From assembly GCF_029224025.1 (NCBI RefSeq), contig NZ_CP119392.1, positions 233,501 through 297,500 on the forward strand: 64,000 bases of DNA, in the 5' to 3' direction. Source of the DNA: Rhodanobacter sp. AS-Z3. GTDB lineage: Bacteria; Pseudomonadota; Gammaproteobacteria; Xanthomonadales; Rhodanobacteraceae. Under the pieces are notes generated by a model. That model made no database searches. It saw nothing but the letters and a program-made list of their open reading frames with translations, and had not been told where the DNA came from. Shown here piece by piece: positions 26,922 to 40,700 of the stretch. Numbering within the stretch: position 1 is the first letter of the stretch; each line of letters opens with the position of its first letter. Made by a program: the position numbers and the translations under genes.

Positions 26922-26949
26922 GCCGCCAACATCACCCGATGTTGGCGGC
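26922..26949 (-). terminator. Terminator hairpin after frmA
   Basis: A perfect 12-bp stem (GCCGCCAACATC / GATGTTGGCGGC) with a 4-nt loop lies 16 bp past the frmA stop. On the minus strand it is followed by GTTGGTTGCTTC, a weak T-rich stretch. The rest of 26740-26965 contains no supported gene and should hold the methyltransferase promoter. Confidence 0.65.
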
Positions 26950-26965
26950 TGCGGCTCATTCTACG

Positions 26966-28162
<1,197 letters not shown>

Positions 28163-28179
28163 TCACACCCCCGTGGCAA

Positions 28180-28217
28180 CCACTGTTGGAAGGTAGCCCA
28201 CCACTGTCGGGTAGCCA
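28180..28217. repeat. Imperfect direct repeat in the frmA / aldo-keto reductase divergent promoter region
   Basis: CCACTGTTGGAAGGTAGCC (28180-28198) is repeated at once as CCACTGTCGGGTAGCC (28201-28216). Two tandem half-site-like copies directly before the aldo-keto reductase ribosome site could be an activator or repressor site. No adjacent regulator gene supports this. Confidence 0.4.
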
Positions 28218-28231
28218 TCAAGGTCATCGCC

Positions 28232-29209
28232 ATGCAACGTCGCCCACTGGGTCAGTCCGCCCTGTCCGTCACCCCGCTCGCGCTTGGCGGCAACGTCTTC
28301 GGCTGGACCGCCGATGAAAAGCGCTCTTTCGAGTTACTCGATGCCTTTGTCGCCGCCGGCGGCAACCTGATCGACACGGCCGACATGTACTCGTCGTGGG
28401 TGCCGGGCAATGGCGGTGGCGAATCGGAAACGATCATTGGCAAATGGCTGAAGCGCAGCGGCAAGCGCGACCAGGTGGTGCTCGCGACCAAGGTGGCCAA
28501 ATGGGGCGAACACCCGGGCCTGTCGCCGGTGAACATTCGCAGTGCGGTAGACGGCTCGCTGCAGCGGCTGCAGGTGGACTGCATCGACTTGTACCAAGCC
28601 CACCAGGACGACGCCAGCGTGCTGATGGTGGATACGCTGGGCGAGTTTTCCCGACTGATCGAAGCGGGCAAGGTCCGGGTGATCGGCGCCTCCAACTTCA
28701 GCGCCGCCCGCTTCGCCGATGCGCTGGCCGTATCGAAGGAACATGGGCTGCCACGCTACGAGAGCCTGCAACCGGAATACAACCTGGTCAGTCGTGCCGA
28801 CTATGAGTCGGAGCTGGAACCACTGATCCGTCGCGAGAACATCGGCGTGATCAGTTACTACGCGCTGGCCAGCGGCTTTCTCAGCGGCAAGTATCGCAGC
28901 GCCGCGGATCTGGCCAAGAGCCCGGCGCGCAGTGGCTCGGTGAAGAAGCATCTGGACGCACGCGGCCTGCAGGTGTTGGCTGCGCTGGATACGATAGCGG
29001 CCGCGCACGCCGCCACGCCGGCCCAAGTGGCACTGGCGTGGTTGATTGCACGGCCGGGCATCACCGCACCCATCGTCAGCGCCACCAGCGTGGTTCAGTT
29101 GAATGAGTTGCTGGGCGCGCTTGACTGCACGCTGACACTGGACGAGATCAGCATGCTGAATCAGGCGAGTGCTGGCGGCGCTGCCACGCACGGCCGGCTC
29201 AACCACTGA
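28232..29209 (+). CDS. Aldo/keto reductase
   Basis: A 325-aa TIM-barrel NADPH-dependent oxidoreductase. The catalytic tetrad is visible: Asp and Tyr in DTADMYSS, Lys in LATKVAKWG, His in LYQAHQDD. Cofactor-end motifs are VIGASNFSA and the late ITAPIVSATSVVQL. It is closest in style to the YajO/MocA-like reductases. Substrate is unknown. It is divergent from frmA, which hints at aldehyde detoxification but does not prove it. Confidence 0.9.
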   Translation: MQRRPLGQSALSVTPLALGGNVFGWTADEKRSFELLDAFVAAGGNLIDTADMYSSWVPGNGGGESETIIGKWLKRSGKRDQVVLATKVAKWGEHPGLSPVNIRSAVDGSLQRLQVDCIDLYQAHQDDASVLMVDTLGEFSRLIEAGKVRVIGASNFSAARFADALAVSKEHGLPRYESLQPEYNLVSRADYESELEPLIRRENIGVISYYALASGFLSGKYRSAADLAKSPARSGSVKKHLDARGLQVLAALDTIAAAHAATPAQVALAWLIARPGITAPIVSATSVVQLNELLGALDCTLTLDEISMLNQASAGGAATHGRLNH

Positions 29210-29263
29210 TCTCGCATCGCGAAAATGACTACGCGGCGCACGCCGCGGCTTCGCCGCGAGACT

Positions 29264-30286
29264 TCATTCCGGCTGATCCACCTGATAGCCCCGCGCCTGC
29301 AGCGCGGCCAGGTAGCCGTCCGGCCTGATCAGGTTACCGATCGGCAAGGTGGCGAAGCTGACCTTGTTTTCGGTCAGCGCTGCTTCGGCCGTTTTCAACC
29401 ACAGCGCCTTGACCTGTGCGTCCATGTCGGTCCAGTGATATTTGCGCAGCAGCTCGGGGGCCATGTGCTGCAAATCGCACGTGTCCGTGTCGACCAGCGG
29501 CAGCTTGCGCAAGGCATCCACGTCGCCGATGGCCCAGGCATTGGCGCGCGATTTCATGATGCCCAGGTCCGTATCGACCAGGGTCAGCACGTGGTCAAAA
29601 CAGCTGGAATCCTGCATCGACTCACGCTTGAAGTCCTTGATGAAGGCATGCAGGTTGTCCAGCGGCAGCTTATAGACGACTTGCTGCACCTTGAGCCCAT
29701 GCTGTTTGGCTGCCTTGCCGACCGCGTCGCCCAACAGCCGTTTGTTGGTCAGCCCCGACTGATCGGTCGCCGCGGCATACAACTCACCCGCCACGATGGA
29801 TGGACGCCGCTTCTCCACCGCCTTGCCGTTACCCATGTAACGGGCTTTCAGCGGCAGCCAGCGCGCATACACCTCAGCCGGCAACTCCTGCTGCAAGGTC
29901 TGGTGATCGGGATTATTACGCACGCCGATCAGTGACGGCAGCACCGAAAGGCTCCTGAAGAAGCCGACATCCACCGTCGCGTAAGGCGACCCCAGCACAA
30001 CTTGCGACTGGGCGATGGCGGCCTCCACCGCATCCGACTTCCACACCATGTTCTTGGGCAGTGGCGACAGACTGCCAAGTATCCACAACACATGATCGCC
30101 CTTGCTCACCCGCCACAAGCTGGGCCCCGGCTGCGAACCGGTGACACTCACGACGGCCAGCTCGGTAGCCGTGGCCGGCCTGGCGGCAGCAGTCGATACT
30201 GACTGCGCCCCTGTCGCTGACACACACAGCAGCATGCCTGCCATGAAACCGCCCATTTGCCGCAGACGCAACGTGCTTCGCCTCAT
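29264..30286 (-). CDS. TraB/GumN-family protein lacking the conserved histidines
   Basis: A 340-aa exported protein with signal peptide (MRRSTLRLRQMGGFMAGMLL, cleavage near 28-30). Overall layout matches the TraB/GumN (TIKI-like) family: an N-terminal strand with LWRVSKGDHVLWILGS, and a C-terminal strand with FATLPIGNLIRPDGYLAAL followed by LQARGYQV. Active relatives have G-S/T-x-H-x-L-P and G-x-x-H-L, but here they read GSLSPLP and PIGNL, so both metal-site histidines are lost. Two cysteines (DSSCFDH, TDTCDLQ) may pair. It is probably a non-catalytic paralogue; role unknown. Transcribed alone. Confidence 0.75.
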   Translation of the reverse strand: MRRSTLRLRQMGGFMAGMLLCVSATGAQSVSTAAARPATATELAVVSVTGSQPGPSLWRVSKGDHVLWILGSLSPLPKNMVWKSDAVEAAIAQSQVVLGSPYATVDVGFFRSLSVLPSLIGVRNNPDHQTLQQELPAEVYARWLPLKARYMGNGKAVEKRRPSIVAGELYAAATDQSGLTNKRLLGDAVGKAAKQHGLKVQQVVYKLPLDNLHAFIKDFKRESMQDSSCFDHVLTLVDTDLGIMKSRANAWAIGDVDALRKLPLVDTDTCDLQHMAPELLRKYHWTDMDAQVKALWLKTAEAALTENKVSFATLPIGNLIRPDGYLAALQARGYQVDQPE

Positions 30287-30406
30287 CGTTCAACTTCCCT
30301 TTGCCGGTGATGGAATCCATTTGTCTTCATGAGACGAACCACTGACCCGCCCGTGCGCAGCAAGTTCACCCACCGCCAGGGCTGACCACCCGACGGAAAG
30401 CCGAAA

Positions 30407-30438
30407 CGAAGACGGGACGCCGTAGCGTCCCGTCTTCG
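30407..30438 (-). terminator. Terminator hairpin after isocitrate dehydrogenase
   Basis: A perfect 14-bp stem (CGAAGACGGGACGC / GCGTCCCGTCTTCG) with loop CGTA lies 21 bp past the icd stop codon. On the minus strand it continues TTTCGGCTTTCC, a broken T-run. Confidence 0.75.
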
Positions 30439-30459
30439 TCTTGCCGCACGGCGTATGAC

Positions 30460-32928
<2,469 letters not shown>

Positions 32929-32955
32929 TCAGCGCCGCCACGAGGAGGAACGGTA

Positions 32956-33318
32956 ATGAGTTCACTGAGTCAGTCCATCGTAGACTTCATCGCCAGCCTG
33001 CAGCCGTTGTATACGTGCCAGCACGCCGACGGCCGCGAATGCGCCCTGTCCCTGCTGGACGGCACGCTGATTCTGCCGATCGATGAGACCCATTCCGAAG
33101 AAGAGGGTTGGGTGGCCGTGTATTGGCAGGGCGACTGTCAGCGCCACTCCGAAGTACCCGGTTCGCAGCTCGCCAGTGTCGCTATCTGGCGTTACATCGA
33201 GCTGCACGCCACCTACGCCGACGCGGCTGAACGCGCCGAGCTGCGCGAACAGCTGTCGTTGCGATTTATGGAATCCACCGGCATCTCGCTGGGCCGCCAG
33301 CTCGCACTGGCCGCCTAA
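32956..33318 (+). CDS. Conserved-looking 120-aa protein of unknown function
   Basis: Starts at ATG 32956 with a very good ribosome site (GAGGAGGAA, 6 bp upstream). The product is soluble, acidic in the middle and helical at the C-terminus (MSSLSQSIVDFIASLQPLY, then ADAAERAELREQLSL). It has no signal peptide, membrane segment or motif I recognise. Two cysteines are near 21-29 (CQHADGREC). It runs divergently from icd across 270 bp and ends at a strong shared hairpin. The frame extends far upstream through icd antisense, but only this part has a start signal and independent character. A function cannot be assigned. Confidence 0.65.
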   Translation: MSSLSQSIVDFIASLQPLYTCQHADGRECALSLLDGTLILPIDETHSEEEGWVAVYWQGDCQRHSEVPGSQLASVAIWRYIELHATYADAAERAELREQLSLRFMESTGISLGRQLALAA

Positions 33319-33321
33319 TTC

Positions 33322-33361
33322 CGTGCCGGGACCGGCTGTACTCGCAGCCGGTCCCGGCACG
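33322..33361. terminator. Bidirectional hairpin between convergent genes
   Basis: A perfect 17-bp inverted repeat (CGTGCCGGGACCGGCTG / CAGCCGGTCCCGGCACG) with a 6-nt loop TACTCG fills the 45-bp gap between the convergent unknown protein (plus) and lipoprotein (minus) genes. It has no clear T-run on either side, but the stem is very strong. Confidence 0.7.
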
Positions 33362-33363
33362 CG

Positions 33364-33870
33364 TCACTTGATTGAGAAGTCTTTGCTGGCGACCTGTCGG
33401 TTGTCCAGTGAAATTTCGACTTTGTAATCTCCGGCGGGGAAGCCGCTGGGCCGACTGATCATGAACACGGTGGTTTCCGAACCGCTGCCCTCGAGCAGCT
33501 TGCTGTCCGCGTGCACGGTCTGACCATCCTGATAGGTCCATCTGGCCCCAAGCGTGCCGCGGCCGCTGGTCTCCACCGACGCATAGATGCTGTCCCTGGG
33601 TGCGAACGTGTCGCCGCCGGGCGTGACCTCATTGTTTGCATTGATACTGGTTCCCAACTGCAGCGTGGCTGCGCTCGGGCGGTCGACGGCCAGGCTTGCG
33701 TCGGCACCGGCGGCGGGAGCCGGTGCCATGGCCGAGGCTGACGTACCCGGCAAGGTAGACGTAGCATCAGCGGACACCGCTGGCGGCGCCTGTTGTTTGC
33801 CACAGCCGCCCAGCACAACCAGCGCAACCAGCGATGCCGCAAGAATCAACGGCTGGCGAATGCTCTTCAT
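33364..33870 (-). CDS. Predicted lipoprotein, unknown function
   Basis: A 168-aa protein from ATG 33870 (GGAGA 7 bp upstream). The lipoprotein signal is clear: MKSIRQPLILAASLVALVV, then lipobox LGGC. A low-complexity Ala/Ser/Pro linker (about 27-65) leads to a compact beta-rich domain (about 75-168) with TYQDGQTVHADSK and SRPSGFPAGDYKVEI, similar in pattern to small Ig-like envelope domains. It is likely anchored in the outer membrane facing the periplasm. It lies 44 bp downstream of the LysM gene on the same strand and may be co-transcribed with it. Confidence 0.8.
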   Translation of the reverse strand: MKSIRQPLILAASLVALVVLGGCGKQQAPPAVSADATSTLPGTSASAMAPAPAAGADASLAVDRPSAATLQLGTSINANNEVTPGGDTFAPRDSIYASVETSGRGTLGARWTYQDGQTVHADSKLLEGSGSETTVFMISRPSGFPAGDYKVEISLDNRQVASKDFSIK

Positions 33871-33914
33871 GGCGTGTCTCCGCTTTGGTGTAGCTGCCAT
33901 TGCTGCCAACCCGG

Positions 33915-34217
33915 TCAGTGTCGGGCAGGTATCTTCAGCATTTGACCGGCCCTGATGTGGTCCGGATCAACCAGTTGGTCGCGGTTTGCATCGAAGATCG
34001 GCCTCCACGCATTGCCGTTGCCGTAAAAACGCTTGGCAATCTTCGACAGGCTGTCACCGCTCATCACTTCGTAGATGGTGGTCTCGTCAGCCACCGAGCT
34101 GACATGCGAATTGGCGTCACTGAAATCCGCCTTGGCTGCCGGCGGCATCCGCGCCGCCTGACTACGCACTTCGCTGCGCACATCGGAAAAGTCCGGCTTG
34201 CCGGTGTCGTTGCCCAT
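33915..34217 (-). CDS. Small LysM-domain protein
   Basis: A 100-aa protein from ATG 34217 (GGAGG 8 bp upstream). An N-terminal hydrophilic region (about 1-45) is followed by one LysM domain (TIYEVMSGDSLSKIAKRFYG to IRAGQMLKIPARH). LysM binds N-acetylglucosamine polymers such as peptidoglycan. No signal peptide is visible, as in the Kbp/YgaU family (BON plus LysM), but the BON domain is absent. Location and role are therefore open. Confidence 0.8.
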   Translation of the reverse strand: MGNDTGKPDFSDVRSEVRSQAARMPPAAKADFSDANSHVSSVADETTIYEVMSGDSLSKIAKRFYGNGNAWRPIFDANRDQLVDPDHIRAGQMLKIPARH

Positions 34218-34332
34218 GAACCGTGCCTCCATCGCAAAACAGGGCACCATTGGTAACGACCACGCGGTTAACGCCTTGTGAGCATGTCGGCCCGGTGTTC
34301 AGTCTGCCAACATGCGGCAGCAAGACTGGCCA

Positions 34333-37300
34333 TCACGCTCGGGCCAACCGGCCTTCGCGTCGTGCCTGCTTGCGCGCGCGGCGGCGCGCCGACCACGCCT
34401 TTCGCCGTGCCGCCAGGCACGAGAAGATCACGTACAGCGCCGGCGTGCTGAGCAGGGTCAGCGTCTGCGAAATCAGCAACCCGCCGATCAGTGCAATGCC
34501 GAGCGGGCGACGCAGTTCGCTGCCTTCACCCAGGCCAATCGCAATCGGCATGGCGGCGAGAATGGCCACCATGGTGGTCATCATGATCGGACGGAAACGC
34601 ACGGTGCATGCTTCACGCGCCGCTTCCAGCGGACTCTTGCCGTGTTCGCGCTCGGCGACCAGGGCGAAGTCGATCATCATGATCGCGTTCTTCTTGACTA
34701 TGCCGATCAACAACACCAGTGCGATCTGCGCCACCACCGACAATTCCGTACCGGTGATCCACAGGGCGAGCAACGCGCCGACGCCGGCTGCGGGCAAGGT
34801 GGAAAGAATGGTCACCGGGTGGATCAGGTTCTCGTACAGCATGCCGAGCACGATGTAGACCGTCAGTACCGCGGCCAGCACCAGCCAGCCCATGCCGCTC
34901 TGCGACTGCTCGAAACGGCGGAAATTGCCGCCCATCTGCACCTTGATGTCGCCGGGCATGCGCATGTTTTTCACGGTGCCCTGGATGATCGTCATCGCCT
35001 CGCCCATGCTCACGCCGGGCGCGAGATTGAAGCTGAGGTCCATCGTGGTGTACTGGTTTTCGTGGGTGATCTGCGACGGCGCCAGTCCCGGCTCCTGCCG
35101 GGTGAACGCGGTAATCGGAATCATCTTGCCGCTTTTGGATGCCACGTAAATGCGATTGAGTGCCGCGGGCGTGGCGGTCTGGTCGGGCAACGCGTTGACG
35201 ACGACCTTGTACTGATTGATGTCGGAGTAGATGGTACTGACCTGGCGCTGACCGAACGCGTCGTACAGCGCGCCGTCGATCGCGCCGATCGATACGCCAA
35301 GGCGCGCGGCCTTGTCTCGGTCGATCACCATGTTCTGGCGCAGGCCGGCCTCATCGATATCGGTGCCCACGTCGCTCAACTTGGGATTCTTCTTCAGTTC
35401 GGTCTGCAGTTTCGGCAGCCACTCCTGCAGACTGGCCGAATCGTTGCCCTGCAGCGAGACCTGGTATTGCGCACCCTGACTGGTGCCACCACCGCCACCG
35501 CTGGGTAGGTCCTGCACCGGACGCAGGCGCAGGTTGAGGTCGGGATACTTGGCCGCCTTGGCACTGAGTCGCGCCAGCACGGCAAAGGTATCGTCCTTGC
35601 GCCCCTCATCGCGGGTCTTCAGGTCGATGTTGAATGAGCCGCTGGTACCTTGCCGGCTGCTGCCCAGACGCGAGCCGACCGTGGCCACATCAGGATCGGC
35701 CATCAGCATCGCGGTGAGTCGCTCCAGTCGCTGCCTGCTCTCGGCGAAGGATACGGTGGCACTGGAACTGGCACGTCCCCAGATCAGGCCGGTGTCCTGT
35801 TGCGGGAACAGCCCGGTCTTGACCACCCCGAACAGGAAGAACGTGGCAACGATCAACACCAGCGGGGTCAGCGCAAACAACAGCGCGTGGCGCAACGAGA
35901 AGTTCAGCGCGCGAGTGTAGAAGCGCAACATGCCCGCGTGGAAACCATCCAGCACCCGCGCCAGCCGCGACGGCGCGACCACCTCATGGTTGTCATGCCC
36001 GCTAAGGAAACGTCCACACAGGGCCGGCGTCAGGGTCAGCGATACCAGCGCGGAAACCACGATCGCCGAGACCAGGGTCATCGCGAATTCGTGCATGAAC
36101 ATACCGGTGACGCCACCGGCGAACAACAACGGAATGAACACCGCGATCAGCGAAGCGGTAATCGATACGATGGTGAAGCCGATTTCGCGCGCGCCGGCCA
36201 GGGTCGCCTGCATCCGCGTCATGCCGGCGTCGATATGGCGAATGATGTTCTCGATCACCACGATCGCGTCATCCACCACGAAGCCAATCGCGATCACCAG
36301 CGCGAGCAAGGTCAGGTTGTTCAGCGTATAGCCGAGGATGTACATCACCACGAACGCGCCGGCAAGTGACAGCGGCACGGCGACCGCCGCGATCAGGGTC
36401 GGTGCCAGCCGCCGCAGGAACAGCGCCATCGTCAGAATCACCATGGCCAGCGAAATCAGCAGGGTGATCTGCACTTCGGCCAGCGACGCGCGGATGGTTG
36501 GCGTGCCGTCGAAAAAAGGCGTCAGTTCGGTACCGGGCTGCAGGTAGCCACGCAACGTGGGCAACTGCGCCTTGACCATGTCCACCGTGGCAATCACGTT
36601 GGCATCGGCTTTCTTGTACACGTACATCAACACAGCTGGCTTGCCGTGAAACCAGGCCGCCTGGAAGGCATCCTGCTGGCCAGCGTAAACATTGGCCACG
36701 TCAGACAACCGCACCGGGGTACCGCTGCGGTTGGCAATCACCAGCCGCGCGAACTCTTCCGCCGTGTGCATCTGCGTGGTGGCGCTGACCGCCATGGTGG
36801 TCTTGCCGTTGGACAAGAAGCCCTCCGGCGAAGTGACGTTGGCTGCACTCAGCGCATTGCGCAGCTGATCGGGCGACAGCCCCATCGCGTTCAACGCGCG
36901 CAGGTTCACGTCAACCCGGATCGCCGGTGTCGCGGCACCGGCGATTTCCACCGACGACACACCGGGCAACTGGCGCAACCGCTGCGCCAGCAGTGAGTCG
37001 GCGGCGTTGTAGAGGTCGGCAGCCGACTGCGTGTCCGAGGTCATCGCCAGGGCAATGATCGGATCGTCGTTCGGGTTGGCCTTCTGATAGCTCGGCGCGC
37101 CATTGAGTCCGCTGGGCAGGTCCGGTGCCGCCGAGTTGATCGCCGCCTGCACGTCGCGCGCCGCCGAATCCAGATCGGTACCGTTCTGGAACATCATGAA
37201 GACGAAGGTGCTGCCCTCGGAGCTGGACGAGCGCATCGTCTCGATGCCGGGCACCTGACCCAGATGGCGTTCCAGCGGCGCGGCCACCGTGGAAGCCATC

Positions 37301-37473
37301 GTGCTGGCATCCGCACCGGCCTGACTGGCCTGCACGAAGATCGCCGGGAATTGCATGTTCGGCAGCGCGGCCACGCCGAGCAGGAAGTAGCAGATCGCGC
37401 CGGCTACAAACAGGCCAATCGCCAGCAGCGAGGTGCCAATCGGGCGGCGAATGAAGGTGCCGGAGATATTCAT
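34333..37473 (-). CDS. mdtC: RND multidrug efflux transporter, MdtC-like
   Basis: A 1046-aa inner-membrane proton-drug antiporter with the RND layout: a first helix (about 10-30), a large periplasmic loop, a helix bundle with the proton-relay motif (GFVVDDAIVVIENIIRH), a second loop, and the final bundle (LVLLIGIVKKNAIMMIDFAL). It is the third gene of an mdtA-mdtB-mdtC-like set; in Escherichia coli MdtB and MdtC form a mixed trimer with MdtA and TolC. No TolC-like gene adjoins. A 232-bp gap with a strong hairpin separates it from mdtB, and its ribosome site is weak. Confidence 0.9.
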   Translation of the reverse strand: MNISGTFIRRPIGTSLLAIGLFVAGAICYFLLGVAALPNMQFPAIFVQASQAGADASTMASTVAAPLERHLGQVPGIETMRSSSSEGSTFVFMMFQNGTDLDSAARDVQAAINSAAPDLPSGLNGAPSYQKANPNDDPIIALAMTSDTQSAADLYNAADSLLAQRLRQLPGVSSVEIAGAATPAIRVDVNLRALNAMGLSPDQLRNALSAANVTSPEGFLSNGKTTMAVSATTQMHTAEEFARLVIANRSGTPVRLSDVANVYAGQQDAFQAAWFHGKPAVLMYVYKKADANVIATVDMVKAQLPTLRGYLQPGTELTPFFDGTPTIRASLAEVQITLLISLAMVILTMALFLRRLAPTLIAAVAVPLSLAGAFVVMYILGYTLNNLTLLALVIAIGFVVDDAIVVIENIIRHIDAGMTRMQATLAGAREIGFTIVSITASLIAVFIPLLFAGGVTGMFMHEFAMTLVSAIVVSALVSLTLTPALCGRFLSGHDNHEVVAPSRLARVLDGFHAGMLRFYTRALNFSLRHALLFALTPLVLIVATFFLFGVVKTGLFPQQDTGLIWGRASSSATVSFAESRQRLERLTAMLMADPDVATVGSRLGSSRQGTSGSFNIDLKTRDEGRKDDTFAVLARLSAKAAKYPDLNLRLRPVQDLPSGGGGGTSQGAQYQVSLQGNDSASLQEWLPKLQTELKKNPKLSDVGTDIDEAGLRQNMVIDRDKAARLGVSIGAIDGALYDAFGQRQVSTIYSDINQYKVVVNALPDQTATPAALNRIYVASKSGKMIPITAFTRQEPGLAPSQITHENQYTTMDLSFNLAPGVSMGEAMTIIQGTVKNMRMPGDIKVQMGGNFRRFEQSQSGMGWLVLAAVLTVYIVLGMLYENLIHPVTILSTLPAAGVGALLALWITGTELSVVAQIALVLLIGIVKKNAIMMIDFALVAEREHGKSPLEAAREACTVRFRPIMMTTMVAILAAMPIAIGLGEGSELRRPLGIALIGGLLISQTLTLLSTPALYVIFSCLAARRKAWSARRRARKQARREGRLARA

Positions 37474-37617
37474 CGATTCAGCAGGACCAGGGAGTTTGCA
37501 GCAGCGTGACTGAGAGGTCGTGAAGGCACCATCCCACTCTCAACGTTTGAATCGGAAAAGGGTTGATCGAACGAGTTCAGTGACGCACCCGGCGTTGGCC
37601 GATCCTGCGGCACGGCA

Positions 37618-37647
37618 ACGGGAGCGTGCCTCGCGGCGCGCTCCCGT
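37618..37647 (-). repeat. Intra-operonic hairpin between mdtB and mdtC
   Basis: ACGGGAGCG and CGCTCCCGT arms (9 bp) enclose a further GCC-TCGC-GGC stem. The core GGGAGCG / CGCTCCC is the same as in the hairpin between mdtA and mdtB (40995-41018). The remainder of 37474-37705 shows no gene. Confidence 0.6.
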
Positions 37648-37705
37648 GAAAACTGGCTGCTCCCCGCTGAATCGCCGCGGGGGCAGTGCGGTTGAACAAC
37701 CCGAG

Positions 37706-40700
37706 TCACGCCGTGCGACTGGCCTGGTGATGCATCAGTGCGCGCTGCTCGCGACGTGCTGCGAGCCAGTCGGAGAAGCGCTCCATATAGAGATAGATCA
37801 CCGGCGTCGTGTACAGCGTCACCAGTTGCGACAACAACAGGCCGCCGACGATGGACACGCCCAATGGACGCCGCAGTTCCGAACCGATGCCGGTGCCCAG
37901 GGCCAGCGGCAACGCTCCGAGCATCGCCGCCGCGGTGGTCATCATGATCGGGCGGAAACGCAGCAGGCAGGCGCGATGAATCGCATCGCGGGCGTTCAGC
38001 CCGGTACGCCGTGCCTCGATCGCGAAGTCGATCATCATGATGGCGTTTTTCTTGACGATGCCGATCAGCAGCACGATGCCGACGATGCCATCCACCGACA
38101 GGCTCATGCCGCACAGGATCAGTGCCAACAGCGCACCCACACCCGCCGGCGGCAGCGTGGAGATGATCGTCAGCGGATGGATGTAGCTCTCGTAAAGCAC
38201 GCCCAGCACGATGTAGATCACCACGATGGCCGCCAGCAGCAACAACACTTCGTCACCGAGGGAAGAAGCAAACTCCGCGGCCTTGCCGACAAACTCGCCA
38301 CGCACTTGCGGCGGGAAGTTCAGCTGCGTCTCGACCGCATGGATGGCCGACACCGCGTCGGACAACGAATAGCCCGGTGCCACGTTGAACGCCAGGGTCA
38401 CCGCCGGGAGCTGCTGCTGATGACTGACCACCAGCGGTGCACTGGTCACCTCGGCGGTGGCCAGCGAGGACAGCGGAATATTGCCGCCACCGCCCAGCTG
38501 GAAGCCCACGTTGCCGGCATTGCCAATACCCGAGGGCGTTGCCGAGTTGCTCGACTTGACCTGGCCAAAGCTGGTTGCGTTGCTGCCGGTAAGTGCACCA
38601 CTACCATTGCCGCGCACGGTCAGCTTGTTCAACAGGTCATCGCTGTTGCGGAATTCCGGCGCCACTTCCAGCACCACGCGGTACTGGTTCAGCTGGGTGA
38701 AGATGGTGGAAATCTGGCGCTGACCGAAGGCGTCGTACAAGGTGTCGTCGATGCTCTGCACCGGCACGCCCAGGCGGCTGGCCTTCTCGCGGTCGATGGT
38801 CAGCTTCAGCGCATTGCCGTTGTCGGCGAGGTTGTTGTCAACGTCGGTCAGCTCCGGTCGCTGCCGCATGGCTTCGGTCATTTTGGCGGCATAGCCGGAC
38901 AGCTCGACCGAGTTCACATCAGACAGCGAGTACTGGTATTCGGTGGCGGAGATGCGGCTGTCCAAGGTGACGTCCTGCACCGGTTTCAGATACAGGGCCA
39001 CACCCGGGATACCGGCCACCGCCTGCTGCAGACGCGGCAGCAACTTGTCCAGACCATCGCGATCACCGCGCTCCTTCAGCACGATGCTGAGCTGGCCTTG
39101 ATTGAGCGTTGGGTTGATCGTGCCGGCACCGATGAAGGCCGCCACACCGACGACCGCCGGGTCCTTGCGCAAGGCCTCGGCCACGGCCTTGGTGCGTTCT
39201 TCCATCTGCGGGAAGGCAATGTTGTCGTCGGCCTGCACCACGCCGGTGATCAGGCCGGTGTCCTGCTCGGGCAACAGGCCTTTTGGAATCACCACGTAAA
39301 GGAATACGGTGAGCACCACGGCCGCGCCTGCCACCAGCATGGTCAGGCGCTGGTGATCGAGCACCAGATCCAGCGAGCGTTCGTACATGACCACAATGCG
39401 CGACCACACCGTACGCTGACCGGCAGCGGCATGACGCTCGTGCGCGTCGTCACCTTCAGGCAACTGGTCGGGCTTGAGCAGGTAGGCGCACATCATCGGC
39501 GTCAGCGTCAGCGACACCAGCATCGAGATGGTCACCGAGATCGTCAGCACCCACGCGAACTCATGAAACAGGCGACCGGTGACGCCCGGCATCAGCAGCA
39601 GCGGCAGGAATACCGCCACCAGCGACACGGTCAGCGACAACACGGTGAAGCCGATTTCCTTCGCGCCGATTTCAGCCGCCTCCTTGCCGTCCTTGCCCTG
39701 CTCGATGTAGCGCACGATGTTCTCGATCATCACGATCGCATCGTCGACCACGAAGCCGGTGGCCACGGTCAGCGCCATCAGCGACAGATTGTCCAGCGAC
39801 ATGCCGGTGAACGACATCACGCCGAACGTGCCGAGCAGCGACAGCGGCACCGCCGTGGCCGGAATGATGGTGGCCCACAGCCGGCGCAGGAACACGAAGA
39901 TCACACCGATCACCAGGAACACGGTGAGGATCAGGGTGAACTCCACGTCATGCACCGAAGCGCGGATGGTTACCGTGCGGTCGGCGAACACGTCCAGGTG
40001 CACGTCGGCCGGCAGCGCGCTGCGCAATTCCGGCAGCACGTTGCGGATCTGTTCCACCGTCTGCACGATGTTGGCGCCGGGTTGGCGGCGCACGTCCAGC
40101 AACACCGCCGGCTGGCCGTTCGCCCACGCGGCGAGCTGGTCGTTCTCGACACCGTCGACCACCTTGGCCACGTCGGACAGCCGCACCGGCGAGTTGTTCT
40201 TGTAGCTGATGATGGTGTTCTTGTATTCGGCCGCGTCACTCAACTGGTCGTTGGTGCCGATCGAGTAGCTTTGCGTCTTGCCGTTCAAGGTGCCCTTGGG
40301 CGCATTGACGTTGGCCTGGGTCAACGCGCTGCGCACGTCTTCCATGGTCAGGCCGAGGTTCGACAGCTGCGCCGGGTTCACCTGCACGCGCACCGCAGGG
40401 CGCACGTTGCCGGCAATCGAGACCAGGCCCACGCCCTGCACCTGCGACAGCTTCTGCGCAATGATCGAGTCGGCCAGATCATTCACGTCGCGCAGCTGGC
40501 GGCTGTCGGAGGTGAGCTTGAGGGTGAGAATCGGCGCGTCTGCCGGATTGACCCGGTTGTACACCGGCGGGTACGGCAAGTTGCCGGGCAAGGTGCCCTT
40601 GGCCTGATTGATCGCCGCCTGCACATCCTGCGCGGCGATATCCACATCCCGATCCATCGAGAACTGCAGGATGATCGTGGACAGTCCGGCCGATGAGTCG

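Noticed and set aside
37520-40696. 1058-codon open frame antisense to mdtB
   Set aside because: His/Arg/Gln-rich composition typical of a shadow frame; mdtB on the other strand is unambiguous.
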